Assembly (NCBI GenBank): GCA_004802645.1
Contig: SRKS01000004.1
Span: forward strand, 2,046,001 to 2,110,000
From: Amesomyces nigricolor
Taxonomy: Eukaryota; Ascomycota; Sordariomycetes; Sordariales; Chaetomiaceae
DNA length: 64,000 nt
Direction of reading: 5' to 3'
Position 1 is the first letter of the stretch. Every line of letters starts with the position of its first letter. Positions 1 to 11,335 of this stretch are shown here, one piece after another. Both the position numbers and the translations under genes were made by a program. The notes beneath the pieces were generated by a model. The model did no database searches and had not been told where the DNA came from. It was given only the letters and a program-made list of their open reading frames with translations.

Positions 1-2372
1 TGGCGTACCGAATGGCGTCTTTTTAGCCGCAGCCGACAAGATGGAGCGATGGCGTCGGTCTGATCTGACCAGGACATGCAGACACACCTTTTCGGCAGGA
101 GGAGGTTGTTCGGGGGAGGCTGCATTCCATCCAAAGAGTTGCGATCAGTCAGTCTTCAGCTGATGAATGCAACGGCATGGCAATCTCGCAGAACCGATGG
201 ATGGCTTGACACAATCTGTTGGGAACGAATGGAAGCTCGCAATGCAGACGTGTTCTGCGCCATCACAACATGTTTGGCACGCATCTGGGAGCGTGCAGGA
301 GCCAAAAAAGGCTCTAACCGTTGAAGTTTGGCGAAGGGTGGGTGAAGCACGGCAGGATAGATTGCTAGACGGCTCGAGGCGAGCTTCCGGTCACAAAACC
401 GCGACGAAAAGCGCCCGTCACCACGCTGCTGGGCCCAGCTGTCAATATCAGGGTGCATGATATTGGGGGCAACCTGTATCAAGTGTCACTCCGCGGCTGT
501 GACTCCGGTCTCGCCATCGTCCCTGAACGATTTTGGCCGCATATCGGAGACCACCGGCATCAGGCAATATACGACATTCAGAGATCGAGCTGGTGAGGCA
601 GTGCGCCAAGCATCCAGCATTGAGGAGCTTGATTTCTCCATCTCACAACTCACATTCAGCCCATGAAACGGGGAAGCATGGGCTGCATCCTGGCGCAACC
701 ACACTCAACAACGAACCTTGATGGAGGGTATTTCGAGAAACATGCCGGGACTCCCCGTTTGGCGAAGGTTGACGAAAGTCGAAACAAGTCGCTTGCGGGC
801 TGTGGAAGGACCAGTCAGAAAGACGTTGGTCTGCTGGGCGGTGGCGGCTTTTGACTTCTGTCCGCGGCACAGAGCTTGTTCATGCAACCCAGCCCTCCTC
901 GATCGCGGCCTTCTCGCGGTCGGGCTGGACGCGTCATCCCACCATCGCCCATCTTCACGGAAGCCGTAAAGCGAACCCGAAATCTCATGCTTTTACGGTT
1001 CGTTGCGGAGGATTCAGGATTTCCCCCCATTCTTCCAGGAAAATACCGGCTGCCATGAAAACCTGAAAGCAACCCAAGCCAAGCAAGAGGTCGTTGCTCA
1101 GTCGCCCGATCTGGACAGGGCGTCGCGGGGCGAGCTCAGGCGGGGTCGGCGGCCTGTCTTGGCATCAGGGTACGTACCCCGAAGGTGTCCCAGAGACGGG
1201 CCCAGTGGCGCATGCACAGGCCACATGCAGCTTTCAGCTCTTTCGCATGCGACCCAGGCCAGGTCGGCCCAGCCCATTCGCCTGGTGACCCCTCGGGATT
1301 TTGTCATCCAGAGCCGTCCATCTGCAAGTCGCAGCACAGCCTCAAAGGGTTCTAGTGGCCCTCCCTCTTTTCCCTGCGGTGTTGCCGTTGACGGCTCCGA
1401 CGATATGCGTCGAACAGTCAGGATGGACTGAATCCCATTCTTCTGACAGTTGATCGGGACACGGCTGGGGCTCATAGATGGTCCCTGCCATCAGCACTTC
1501 ACCCCCTACCCAGCGATCGAAACCGGGATAGGGACGAAGCACAGGGCGCTCCCATTGGCCGTTTTACTGTCCCCGTCCTCAGCGAGGTCAAAGAAGTGTC
1601 TGCTGACATGGGAATTTCCCGAGCAGCCTGGCCATCTCAGGCGGACACTTGTTGGCCGCAGGAAGAAGCCGAGGATTGCTCACGTCCATCAATGGTATGC
1701 AATGTAATTTTACGGTCGACGTTCAGCGTCCACTGGTTGCTAGGCCGTGGCTTTCCCCCTTTCCACCGTCTGCGGGCCAAGAAGAAACAGGAAAGAGCTG
1801 CAGGCACTGTCGAGGCGCTGCAGGCAGATCTCAGGGCATGCCTTCAGCGGCGTCGTACCACCCGCCTCCATGCATGATGCTCCCTCTTTCTGCCCTCCAC
1901 CAAACAGAGAGAACCTGAACTGAAGCACCTTCCTCTGCCGTGGATACCGAGTTCGGGACTCTGGGCCGTGCGACTAACACACACCGAATCCACCCCCACC
2001 CCTCTCACCCCTCTCACCCCCCCCTCTTCACCCCCTCTCTCGCACTTTCTCAAATAATACGAGCTGCTCACCCACCCAAGTTCTCTCTGCCCTCCTCTTC
2101 CCTTCCTCACGAGACTCCTCGTCCCATTCTCTTCTTCTCATTCGCGGTTGCTGGTGTCCACGCTAATTCCCATCCTGGGACTGCCCGGCTCCGTCACACC
2201 TTGCTCACCTTGTTTCTTATTTACTATTCGTCTTCGGCTCCCCTTCACTTCTTCCCCAAGCGCTCCGCCGCCCTCGCTTCCTTGTCGACCAGGTCATCCG
2301 TCACCTGTTGCCCGGTCACCGGCGTTGCCTCTTCTTCGCTCTTTGTTGTTGCTCCACCACAGCCCGCTCAAA
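1..2372. other. gene-free stretch at left edge
   Basis: No ORF here has coding character. The short ORFs overlap one another in several frames and none carries a recognisable motif. The left part may be the far end of a gene lying outside the window, but nothing supports that. The right end, from about 1980, becomes strongly pyrimidine-rich and probably holds the promoter and leader of the gene that starts at 2373. Confidence 0.6.
1985..2120 (+). promoter_or_regulatory. pyrimidine-rich promoter or leader tract
   Basis: The + strand is dominated by C and T with short repeated CCCCTCTCA-like units. CT-rich tracts near the transcription start are common in filamentous fungi. It lies about 250-390 bp upstream of the start codon at 2373. 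Assignment as core promoter or 5' leader is inference from position and composition. Confidence 0.45.
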
Positions 2373-3398
2373 ATGCCTCCCCAACTCTTACCCGCCTCGG
2401 CCGCCGCCTTCGCGCCCCGTGCCTCCTCGGTGAACGTGGTGCTCGGCTCCAAGGTCGAGCCATGGCTGACACAGACTCTGAAGCGCATCAACAAGATCAA
2501 GCGCCCGCTCAACAGCGTACCGCAACACCAGAGATGTTTGACCGAGACCCTGTCGTCGCCAAACGCCATCTGGGTCCTGTCTTCCCTGCTCCTCCCGAAG
2601 GCGCCCGATGCCGAGCTGAGGAAGGACTCCAATCCGCTGATTGAGGCCATCTTCAACTACCAGTTTATCCACCTTGAGGCCTACATCGTCCACGTCGACA
2701 TGGTCCTGCGCAACGAGGTCGCCTACAAACTCACGCCCGAGACGATTGAAGCCCTCATCAAGCACCACAAAGACATCCACTGCGTTGACACCAAGGCGAA
2801 CACATACGATTGGCCCGAGAAGGAGCAGCAATGCAAGAAGCTTCACGAGGATTTCGTCCAGGCCATCAACAAGTTCGTCTTTAGGACTCATGTGTCGGCG
2901 CTCGAGGGGCTCGAGGAGGACGGCGCTGGGGAGTTGCTCATGGGCAAGGCTGAGGAGGTGAAGAACAGCATCATGGGTTTGATGAAGCCCCTGCTTCCGC
3001 CGCCGCCAAGGATCCCCGACGTCGTCCGCCAGCCGCCGCTCCTGCCCAGCTCACCTGCCGGCGCCGCTATTTGGTCTCACTCACCGCCCCCGTCGACGAT
3101 GCCCGCCCCGATCGAGTCGTGGAAGATTCTGCCTTCGAGCCCGAGTGTTGTTTCCTCAGCCGATTCCACCGCCTCGATTTGGGCCACGATCGGCATGGGT
3201 GAGATGCAGCTGCCGTCGCCGCCCCAGGCCTACAGCTCACCGTACTCGACCGCCGGGCTGTACTACAGCTCGCCCATGGTGACGGCACCTATCCCCGCCC
3301 TCCCGCTGCCGAGCATGCTTGCGCCTCAGTGCGGTATCAGCATTGGCTACAACTCGTTCGGTTGGGATCGGTATCAGGACTACGCGACAACCATGTGA
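2373..3398 (+). CDS. conserved-looking hypothetical protein, 341 aa
   Basis: A single-exon gene whose first ATG (context AAAATG) follows a CT-rich leader. The frame is also open upstream to 2148 but has no earlier ATG. Residues about 15-205 look like an alpha-helical globular domain rich in charged residues, with segments such as FNYQFIHLEAYIVHVDMVLR and a regular spacing of hydrophobics. From about residue 205 the protein turns into a Pro/Ser-rich tail with PPPP clusters and then an aromatic/Tyr-rich end (YSSPYSTAGLYYSS). No signal peptide or membrane helix is seen. I do not recognise the family. The well-formed N-terminal domain and low-complexity tail argue for a real soluble protein, perhaps a scaffold, but function is unknown. 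Nothing nearby suggests a pathway. Confidence 0.75.
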   Translation: MPPQLLPASAAAFAPRASSVNVVLGSKVEPWLTQTLKRINKIKRPLNSVPQHQRCLTETLSSPNAIWVLSSLLLPKAPDAELRKDSNPLIEAIFNYQFIHLEAYIVHVDMVLRNEVAYKLTPETIEALIKHHKDIHCVDTKANTYDWPEKEQQCKKLHEDFVQAINKFVFRTHVSALEGLEEDGAGELLMGKAEEVKNSIMGLMKPLLPPPPRIPDVVRQPPLLPSSPAGAAIWSHSPPPSTMPAPIESWKILPSSPSVVSSADSTASIWATIGMGEMQLPSPPQAYSSPYSTAGLYYSSPMVTAPIPALPLPSMLAPQCGISIGYNSFGWDRYQDYATTM

Positions 3399-6300
3399 CA
3401 ACCACCACCGGCGGTCTACGGAACAAGCTATCCGGCCGTGACAACATCTCCATGAGCGCGCCAGCAGCAGCGCGGCCGGTTGCATACGACTCCCATGGGC
3501 CGCCAAGCTGGCAGACAGCGCGACGGTGGTGCCCCGTGTCACGTCCATCTCTCCTACAACGGCATTCAGCATTTCCTCACTTGCATGGGCTTGGAGCGTC
3601 TCTCGAACATCCGCATACCCACATTTTCGAAGCATATCTCAGGTCGGTTTTCTTACAGCGAGCGAGCGTCATTTTGCTTTTTGATTTCCTTTTTTGATCT
3701 TTGGGATACCACTATCATCACCGCGAGCTCGGTCAAGCCTTTTCCTTTTAACCTCATCATGGCCGGATCCTGGGGCGGTTATTTGATTTGCATTTACAGC
3801 ATGGAGGGTTGAGATACAGGCGGGTTTTGTTTTGGATTAAGACGAGATGCAGCAATGCACCCCCAACCTCGGCAGAGACCGAGCGCAGAGACACCCTGTT
3901 TTCTTTCTTCTTTTTTATTCCCCTTTTTCTTTGGTTGGATCCCTGTGGGAACAGGGCTCAGCGGGTTGGCTAGATCGATACCCCTGCGTCGTGTCTCTGG
4001 CACTTCGCGTCCCCTCCCTGTCATCCCCTTTTTACCTTGTTTTTTCTTGTCTCACGGATGATGTTTACGGCTTTAATGACGGATACTCCGGCCTAATTTG
4101 CGACTGCTCTCTTCTGACGACACGGGGCTGCTTTCGCGCAGCTTGATGTTGGACGACACAACACCCGACGAAGGAAACGAACACGACACGCAACTTTGGG
4201 CGCCGGGAGGTCTGCGACGAAGAGGGATGCGGGACGACCAACTCACGGGACTGTGTCTCGATGATGCGACGAAACGGATGCTCTTCTTCGACGCAAAAGG
4301 CCACTACGGAAAACATTCATCTAGCCTCGGAACGCATAGCTGGGATATCGTGCCCGAGGCAGACACTGGTTGTCGACAAGAACAAGGGCTGCTTTTTGAA
4401 AGCAAAAGGGGGAGGAGTGGATACGGGGCATCAGTACAACACGCAAACAGGCCGCTGGGCGTCGCAGGCAACTGGTTTTGCCTGCCAGCCTATCCTCCCA
4501 GCCTGGACTTTTCAACAACACCATTCCTTCATTCACCTCCGGCAATCAACAACGCGCCAACTCGAAAAAAAAAACTCGGAACGGGATTACTGCTACGACA
4601 AGCCACACTTCGAACAAAAAACGCATACGATTCACTCAACTTTTGCGCCTGCTAGACAGGCCTTGCACGAGAGGGACGGTGCGGTTCGAAGGTCTTTTGT
4701 GCGACTTGCCTCGTAGGTCAGGTCAAGGTTTTCTGGGTTTTCTGGGGTGGTCCGGACGTCGATTTGCTGGGGGGAATTGGGTGGTGGGGGGGTGTGAGGT
4801 TTGGGTTTTTTTTGGGGGGGGTGGGCGAAATGCGGGTTCATCGCCGCGTGTCGAGCTTTGGCTCTTCGTTGGGGCATGTCTTGTCTTTGGGATGTGTTCT
4901 GATGATGGGAGGGAGTGAGGCGAAGCTGGTTGGGCTGGTGGCATGGCTGGTTATTCTTGGAGGGACTGGATTTCTTCCTGGGATATGGGCATGTTGTTGG
5001 TACTGACTGGTGAAGAGATGCTGGAGAGTGGTATTTCCGCCCTGGATTGGCGGCTGGGAAAATACTACGAGAATACATAGGCATACGCACACACTCACTT
5101 GTTGTTTGTTGAGTATACTCTTGAGCATATAGTAATTAATGCAAACAAAAACATGAAACCGTCTGTTGGCTCATATTGTGGTGTTGGTGATTTGGATGTG
5201 GATGAGGATGTGGATGTGGGTGTGGGTGTGTTATTGGGGTGAGTAACGTCTGGTGGTTGTCACGGTGAAAATGGCATCTAATGGTTGAACAAAGGGGATG
5301 CAACGTTTCTTTTCACTTACACTCTGGGCTCTGTTTTGTGTTGGTGCTAGTGGTGGTTGTGCTACGGAAGGAATGGAACTTTCTTGTCGTACAGAAGACG
5401 GCGGTTCGGAGATGAGAGGGCGGTAGTGGAAAAGTCGGGACTGGCTTGGGGGGCGGGGGATGGGCGGGGGAAGGGAGGCAAGAGGGCTGCGGGGGTGAAT
5501 CAGGGGGGGTGCCCATGGCTTCTACAGTTAGTTACCTTGCTGCCGGACTTGAGCCAAGAAAAATAACAGAGATGTTGGGTTGTTTAGTTCTGGAAAGATC
5601 GTCTGAATGGGCGTTGTTGAGGGGGTGGAGATAGGGAGCTCAGGGGCTCGGTCAAGAGAGGGGTTTGATGGCCGAGATTGGAAAGGGGGGGGATACTTGA
5701 GATACTTTCGGTTGTCACTCGCGGCTTACCTATCTTGGGCAGGTTGGAAGCCTGACAGTTCTGCCGAGAAGCTGTTGTTGTTGGCTTGTTGGTCTACAGA
5801 GGTTGGTGTTGTTGTTTGCTGGGAGCTTGTGGACTGCATACACTTGGGGGCGAAGTGCATTGGGGCGGGAAGAGAAGATTGGGTGGGATACGCTTGAACA
5901 GGAACCCAAGGCTCTTAGAAAAATGCCGTTGTATGCACATGCTCACATGGTAGATGTCTGCTGCCTGTGAGGATACTCGTCCATGGCTGTTGGCTGCAAG
6001 TTGAAAGGGGTAAGGCAGACTCGGGGCAACATCCCCCTGGACCAACCTGCATAAACCCACAAGCCTCAGCCCTACGAGCCCCCTCTCTCCAACACCTTCG
6101 ATATCCTTCTTGATGTCCTTTTTTTCTTTCTCGAGAAACCGTTAGACTCGGTTGTGACCGACCGCCCCATAGACCCATTATGCAACCCCAAGGACATGTC
6201 ATGCGGGCCCCTGTTTCCTGGCCTCCTGACTTGGCCAGGGCGGCCGCAGATGGGTATCGACCAACATAATGTTGTCAGATGCAGTTGGTTGGGAGCATAG

Positions 6301-6725
6301 GGCTGTTGGAGGACGACGTTCGTTCTCAGGGTGTCACGCAAGCTTGTAAAGATGTATCGGACTGTGTTCAGGTGTGATGGAGTCGTTGGCAACCGTCGAT
6401 ATCCTTATCCCATGCCTCTCGTACAGCCATCAGGGGATTTAGAATGAGCATCAGGAGATGCCTAAATATTTGGCCCTCAGCGACGTCAACCACATGCACC
6501 GAAACGTTACAATGACGAGTTTGGGACGTTGCTGGTGTTGAAACTGCTTTTTTCACGAATCCGCCTCCAAATGCTACCTTAGGTACATTGTCAGCATGCT
6601 ATAGAATATTAACATATCATCATACTTCTCTTTTTTTCTCCTGCGCTTGTCTCCCACCACACCCCAACCACATCCGCCATTCCTCAACCTTCTCAACCAC
6701 TCCCCAACCCTCCACAAACCGCCCA
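3399..6725. other. 3.3 kb gene-free spacer
   Basis: No supportable gene. It holds the 3' regions of the flanking genes, which are tail to tail. Within it, about 4720-4830 and 5440-5700 are strongly G-rich on the + strand, and 5190-5233 is a short imperfect repeat. The ORFs in it (the longest is 185 aa, at 4098-4655) have low-complexity or random composition. Confidence 0.6.
5190..5233. repeat. imperfect GGATGT/GGGTGT microsatellite
   Basis: A run of hexamer-like units alternating GGATGT, GGATGA and GGGTGT in gene-free sequence. It is a simple repeat, with no evidence of function. Confidence 0.7.
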
Positions 6726-8055
6726 TCACTGCGGACTCGCCAACCCCTCCGACCCCGGCACCACCCCCTTCGGCTTCGTAATCTCGAAAAACTCCGTCAG
6801 GCCCTTAACCACGACATCCACATTCATATTGATCTGCGGCATCTTCTCATATGACCCCTCCTTCATGATCGCGACCAGCGCCAGAAACCGATCCACCTCC
6901 CTTAGCATAATCGGCCGTCTCGCATCCGCCAGCACCATGCCGCTCTCCGCCCACTCGCACGCAACCTGATCCTCAAGCGGCTGCACCCAGGGCTCACCCT
7001 CCAGCCGCTCGCGCCACTGCTGCGAGCGGGGCCACGAGCCGTAAACCTCGGTGAAATCGATGATGACGTCGACGTAGTCAGAGCAGATCTCATAGCTGGC
7101 CATGTCCTCGGGGGTGCTGTCGGTGGCGATGTAGATCTTAGTGTTGACGTCGAAGAGGTATGCCTTCTCGAAGCGGCAGGTGCGGCAGAGGTTGGTGAGC
7201 ATGGCCTCGAGCTGGCCCAGGCGCGGGATGAGCTTCTGGATGACCTTGGAGAAGGCCTCGAAGATGCTGTGGTTGTAGATGGAGGTGAGGTGGAAGTTGA
7301 CGGGGGCGTTCTCGACGCCCTGATCCGAGAGCTCGTCCTGGATGCGGATGGTCACGTCGCGCTGGATGTCGAGGCGGTAGTCGTCGCTGAGGCCGTCGAC
7401 TTTGTGGATGAAGACCTCGACGTTGATGTGTGGGTAGCTGCGGTGGAGATGGAGGATGGTGGAGTTGAGGCGGGCCACGGCTTCGAGGTAGTCGTCTTGC
7501 GCGTCGATGACCCATATCAACGCACCGATCTCGCCGAATATGGCGTCCATGTCGAATGTGAAGTTTGGGTTGTCGAAGATGTCGATCTGCCCGGGGAAGT
7601 CCCAGACTTGGAACTCCATGAAGGAGCTGGGTAAGTTAGTACATGGTGGCACGCCCTCGGGTTCCAAGTACTCACTTAAGGCTGTCTTTCTGAATCCGCG
7701 CTGTTGATTCGAGAAACAGGGTTTCGCTCGGCGGGAGCTTGTGGAATACCACACTTGAGATAGAAGACTTGCCACTCCTGCCAGTGTGTGAGTAACTTCA
7801 CAGAATATACCCTCAGGTATAGAGAACTCACCTTCTTTGGCCCATCAAGAGCAGCCGGGGCTTGCCCTTGGTCTGCGTCGTCGTCGGATCTGGCACCTTG
7901 GCGCCATCCTTTTTTTGTAACCGCTGTCGGTTCTGCTCGTAAACACGGTGAAGATTTAGCGCTGCTGGAGTGATATATCTGATGGGACGAGGACGTGGCA
8001 GCCCGCTGTTTGGGTCGGCAGGGCCGCCGGCGTCCTCGAAAGACGCAAAGGACAT
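6726..8055 (-). CDS. gtr2: Rag-family GTPase Gtr2 (RagC/D orthologue), 408 aa
   Basis: Small GTPase of the Gtr1-Gtr2 heterodimer, which sits on the vacuole and signals amino-acid sufficiency to TORC1. Three exons: 8055-7832, 7777-7676 and 7626-6726, with introns of 54 and 49 bp. The joined protein has a P-loop GQRRSGKS at residues 72-79, then FHKLPPSETLFLES, RIQKDS and the switch II region FQVWDFPGQID. It also has HKVDGL, the Rag-type base-recognition motif, and LTSIYNHSIFEAFSKVIQKLIP. The C-terminal half is the roadblock-like dimerisation region (FLFDVNTKIYIATDS-type strand). These match the Gtr2/RagC side rather than Gtr1/RagA. An N-terminal extension of about 65 residues, rich in Pro and Arg, precedes the GTPase fold. 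The first intron falls inside the P-loop (between the codon for R75 and S76). Identification is firm; the extension and exact start are less so. Confidence 0.93.
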
Positions 8056-10112
8056 GATGAAAACGGGCTCCCAGATCTGGTGACGTGACAGAGGCTATTC
8101 CGAAGGCCAGCTCCGCAATGGCGCTCTCCTGGGTTAGAGATGGGTGGGAGTCCGTCGGCCTCGGTTCCTGACCGCTCTTCCGGGCTGGGGAAGAAGCAAG
8201 AGGCGCCGGGTCCCTTCGTTTGCGGCCTGGGTGGTCCGTTGGGCATTGGCCGTCGGAAGTGAGCCCGACGCGGAAGGGAAGTTGCGCAGACTTAAGACAC
8301 GTTGGTAAAAGCGTTGGCGGTTCGGCGCATGCGCTTGCTTGTGCGAGGAGATCTGAGGATCTCATCGACAGCCGATCCAAGACACGGAAGCGTGCTTGTC
8401 ACCGCCGTCGGCCCAGGCCACGACCAGCATTGGTAGCAGCGACCGTTTTCGTGTTCCTCATGTCTCCCCGTCTCTTCTGGCAGGCCCGTGAGAGAAGAAA
8501 ACCAGAAACGGAAGTTGGTGGAGGCGGAGTTGCGGTAAGAGGGCATGGCTATATAGGACAAGCCAGAAACCGGCGAGACGTCCCCGGCCTTATCGTGATA
8601 CAGCGAATTGGAATGAAGAGAGGCCGGTGGCTCAGCATGACCAACCAAGGCGGTGGTGAGTCAATGGCGGCCATAAGAAAGTTTCGGGTTTCCCGCCTCC
8701 GCTGTCTTTTCTGTTCTCCACGACGAAGGTGTCGCATCACGAGTGCCGCTGCCCAGGCTGCTGGCGTGACACTTGCCCGACCTGATGATACCCAGCCCGA
8801 GCATCCGTGTGTCTCCGAGCCCTGGCGGCCAGTGAGAAGGCGAACCGGGGGAAGAGACGTCAGGAGCTGGGAACTGCACGCGGCAACGGTCTTCCAGACC
8901 TCAGCCAGATCAGGTGTCCTTGGGCCCGGCGCTGTGGTCTTGCACTTGCAGGGATTGGAGCGTGGTTTATGCATGCTGTGGAAGGGAAAGGAAGAGAAAA
9001 GGAAGGCGAGTGGAAGAAGGTTATTCGCGAGTGCTTACCTCCATCTTGTGAAACGCCAGCAGGCGACCGTCTGTCCCGCGAGCCCTCAGACCCGAACGAA
9101 CACAGCGAACGGCCGGAAGCGAGCTCTCTGACACGCAGACAAGCAGAGACTGGCGTCAAACAGCCCCTTGGCTCAGTTCCAGGACTGGGTCTCAAAGGAA
9201 TACCAGGGCAGGGGCTTGATGTCACTTGGAAAGGGGGCCTGAGAGGCAGGCGAATGGGAATAAGACTTCAGCTTTCAAATCCTCCAGTCGAAAGCAAGGC
9301 AGTGAGTGAGGTGACTTACGATAGTGAGTGGGAGGTTCGCTCTGATAAGCCTCTCAAAGAGGAAAATATGAACAGTGAGCAGCCTGCTCTCTGTGATTTA
9401 AGGTTTTCACCGGTCTGTTGGTGGTGGAACAATGCTGGTCCGACGGGCGTAGTGGGCAGACAGAGGGCGGATGGTGATAAAAGCGGGCGTTAAGAGAGAG
9501 CGAGCAGCACTGGCACCAAGTCTCCCCCGCAAATGAACGAGCTCCCCGTGCGCCGTGAGTCGCAGCTCATAGTCGGAATCCCTTGCACCAGGGTTTTTGG
9601 TGTGAGATGTAGATGAAGGAGGGGTCTCGGGTGGTTGCCTGTGTCGATATCGATGGTACCTGCTGGCCTCTCAATCTGCCGATTGTGCTGGGATCGATAA
9701 CGTGGTTGTGTCTCAGAAGCAAGTTCAAGCAACCTGCTGGAACCGGACAGGGAATTGTGGGGGACCTGCCGGTGAGCCTCACCGAGGTGGGGTCATCTCT
9801 GGCATCCTGGCATCCTGGCTGCTTACATAACCCTGCAGTGGGGCTGGGGCTGGGGTTGGGGGCTTGGCATTGGCGCTTCCTTAACCCGGACCTTCACACA
9901 CTCCTCAACACCAAGCGCACCCATAAGATCTGATTCTGGATTCTGGCCAAAGACTCAAGGAAATCTCAAGGCCAAACAAGAGCCTCACAGGTTCCTAAAG
10001 CTTATGCCAACAATAGCCAATGTCAACCGCAATCATGAAAACCCAGACAATCATTTCATTTGTTCATGTCTTCGTGATGCGCATAACTATTGTCGAACCT
10101 CTGTCCCCAGTC
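8056..10112. other. 2 kb gene-free spacer upstream of gtr2
   Basis: This is the promoter side of gtr2 and the 3' side of the MIF-domain gene. An open frame of 303 codons exists on the + strand (8220-9131), but it begins with TTG, is Arg/Gly/Ser-rich without any recognisable pattern and is overlapped by equally long antisense frames. I treat the region as noncoding. Confidence 0.55.
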
Positions 10113-11335
10113 CTACCGCTCATCTGCAGTCGGCGGCAGGGATGAGCGATCTGAATGTTTGCTACCCGACCGACCAAAAAGAGAAGTGACAAAGCTCTTC
10201 CTTCTTTGGACAATCTTCCGCGCTGGGGATGTTGCCTCAATCCTAGTCTGTTCCCCTACCCCCCCAGCCGAGCTCGGTGACCCCAAAATTGGAGGTTGGC
10301 TCTCGGCCGCACTCGCCGGTGGCGTCATCTCTAGCGTGGGTATATCCGCCATTCTAGAAGGCCGGAGGCTGGCGAAGGACTGTAGAGTCACATCAGCAGG
10401 ACAGAGAAGATGAGAAAGGACCCAAAAGACCCTACCTTAACACTCAACATCTTCCTCACCCTCATACTCCTCGACTCCACCCTTCGAACCGTCTTTCCAA
10501 CCTCCCCATCCCCAACCACTCCCCCCTCCCCTTCCGCCTCCCTCACCCCCCCACCAACCCCAACCCCCCCAAACCAAACCCCCCTCTCCCTCTCCTCCAC
10601 CCCCTCCCCCACCGTCCTCCCCCCCATCCCAAAATCCTCCTCCTTCACCGGCACAAACCTGACCACCCCCCTCGCCGGCATCACTCCCAGATTCTCATGC
10701 ATCCACCTTTGAATGAGCGCCGCATTCCGTCTGTTGGTGGCCGGCAGCAGCTGTGTGGGTAGTGCATACACCGACATGATGTAGGCTGGGTTGGGGGAGC
10801 CGCCGAAGAGCATGCAGACGGAGTGGTGGAGGGTTAGGGCAATGGATGAGGGGGGGAGGTGATAGCGGGTCGAGAGGTGGAAGGTGAGGGTTGTGAGGAA
10901 GGGGAGTTCGTCTGGGATCTGGGTGGTGGGGGTGGGTGAGTTTAGGGGTGGCTAGAAGGGGTGGGGGCAGGGGGGACGTACGATGACGTTAGTTTTGACC
11001 TCCGCTAGCACCATCGCGTCGATGGGTATACGGTCCCTGGCAGGGTTGGCTGGGTTGATGGAGAAGGCATCTTCGAAGAAGTTGCGGTTGCTTCGTTGAC
11101 GGGCGAGGTCGGCTCTGGTTTGCGGTTTGCTGCGGAGGAGGACGTCACCAGGGAGTGGCCGGTCGATTGGTCGTAGCAGATCGTTTCCTTCTACCAAAGG
11201 GGGGTCCGGTCGAGAGGCAACCCCATTTTGGGCTTGTCGTTCAGAGAACGACTTTTTGGCCTCAACTACCGTTGGAAGCTTGGGGCTTGTGGTTGCTAAC
11301 TGGCTGGTCATGCTTGGACGTGGAGGTCGGTTCAT
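10113..11335 (-). CDS. fungal MIF-domain (tautomerase-fold) protein, 367 aa
   Basis: Three exons: 11335-10982, 10918-10436 and 10379-10113, with 63 and 56 bp introns and phase 0 junctions. The central region reads FEDAFSINPANPARDRIPIDAMVLAE, TNVIIPDELPFLTTLTFHLS, VCMLFGGSPNPAYIMSVYAL and TNRRNAALIQRWMHENLGV. This is the order of beta-alpha-beta elements in macrophage migration inhibitory factor proteins, including the ...RNAALIQ...L...P.RGVVRF ending. The MIF fold covers roughly residues 95-235. It is flanked by a basic, disordered N-terminus and a C-terminal tail with a basic patch RKIVQRRKSFVTSLFGR. Classical MIF tautomerases need a free N-terminal proline. Here the domain is internal, so catalysis by that mechanism is unlikely (inference). 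The C-terminal part of exon 2 is a Gly/Val/Glu low-complexity stretch encoded by the G-rich arm of a composition switch. Function in fungi is not settled. Confidence 0.82.

Noticed and set aside
8220..9131. Plus-strand open frame of 303 codons
   Set aside because: Begins with TTG, has no conserved pattern, and its antisense strand is equally open; treated as chance openness of GC-rich DNA.
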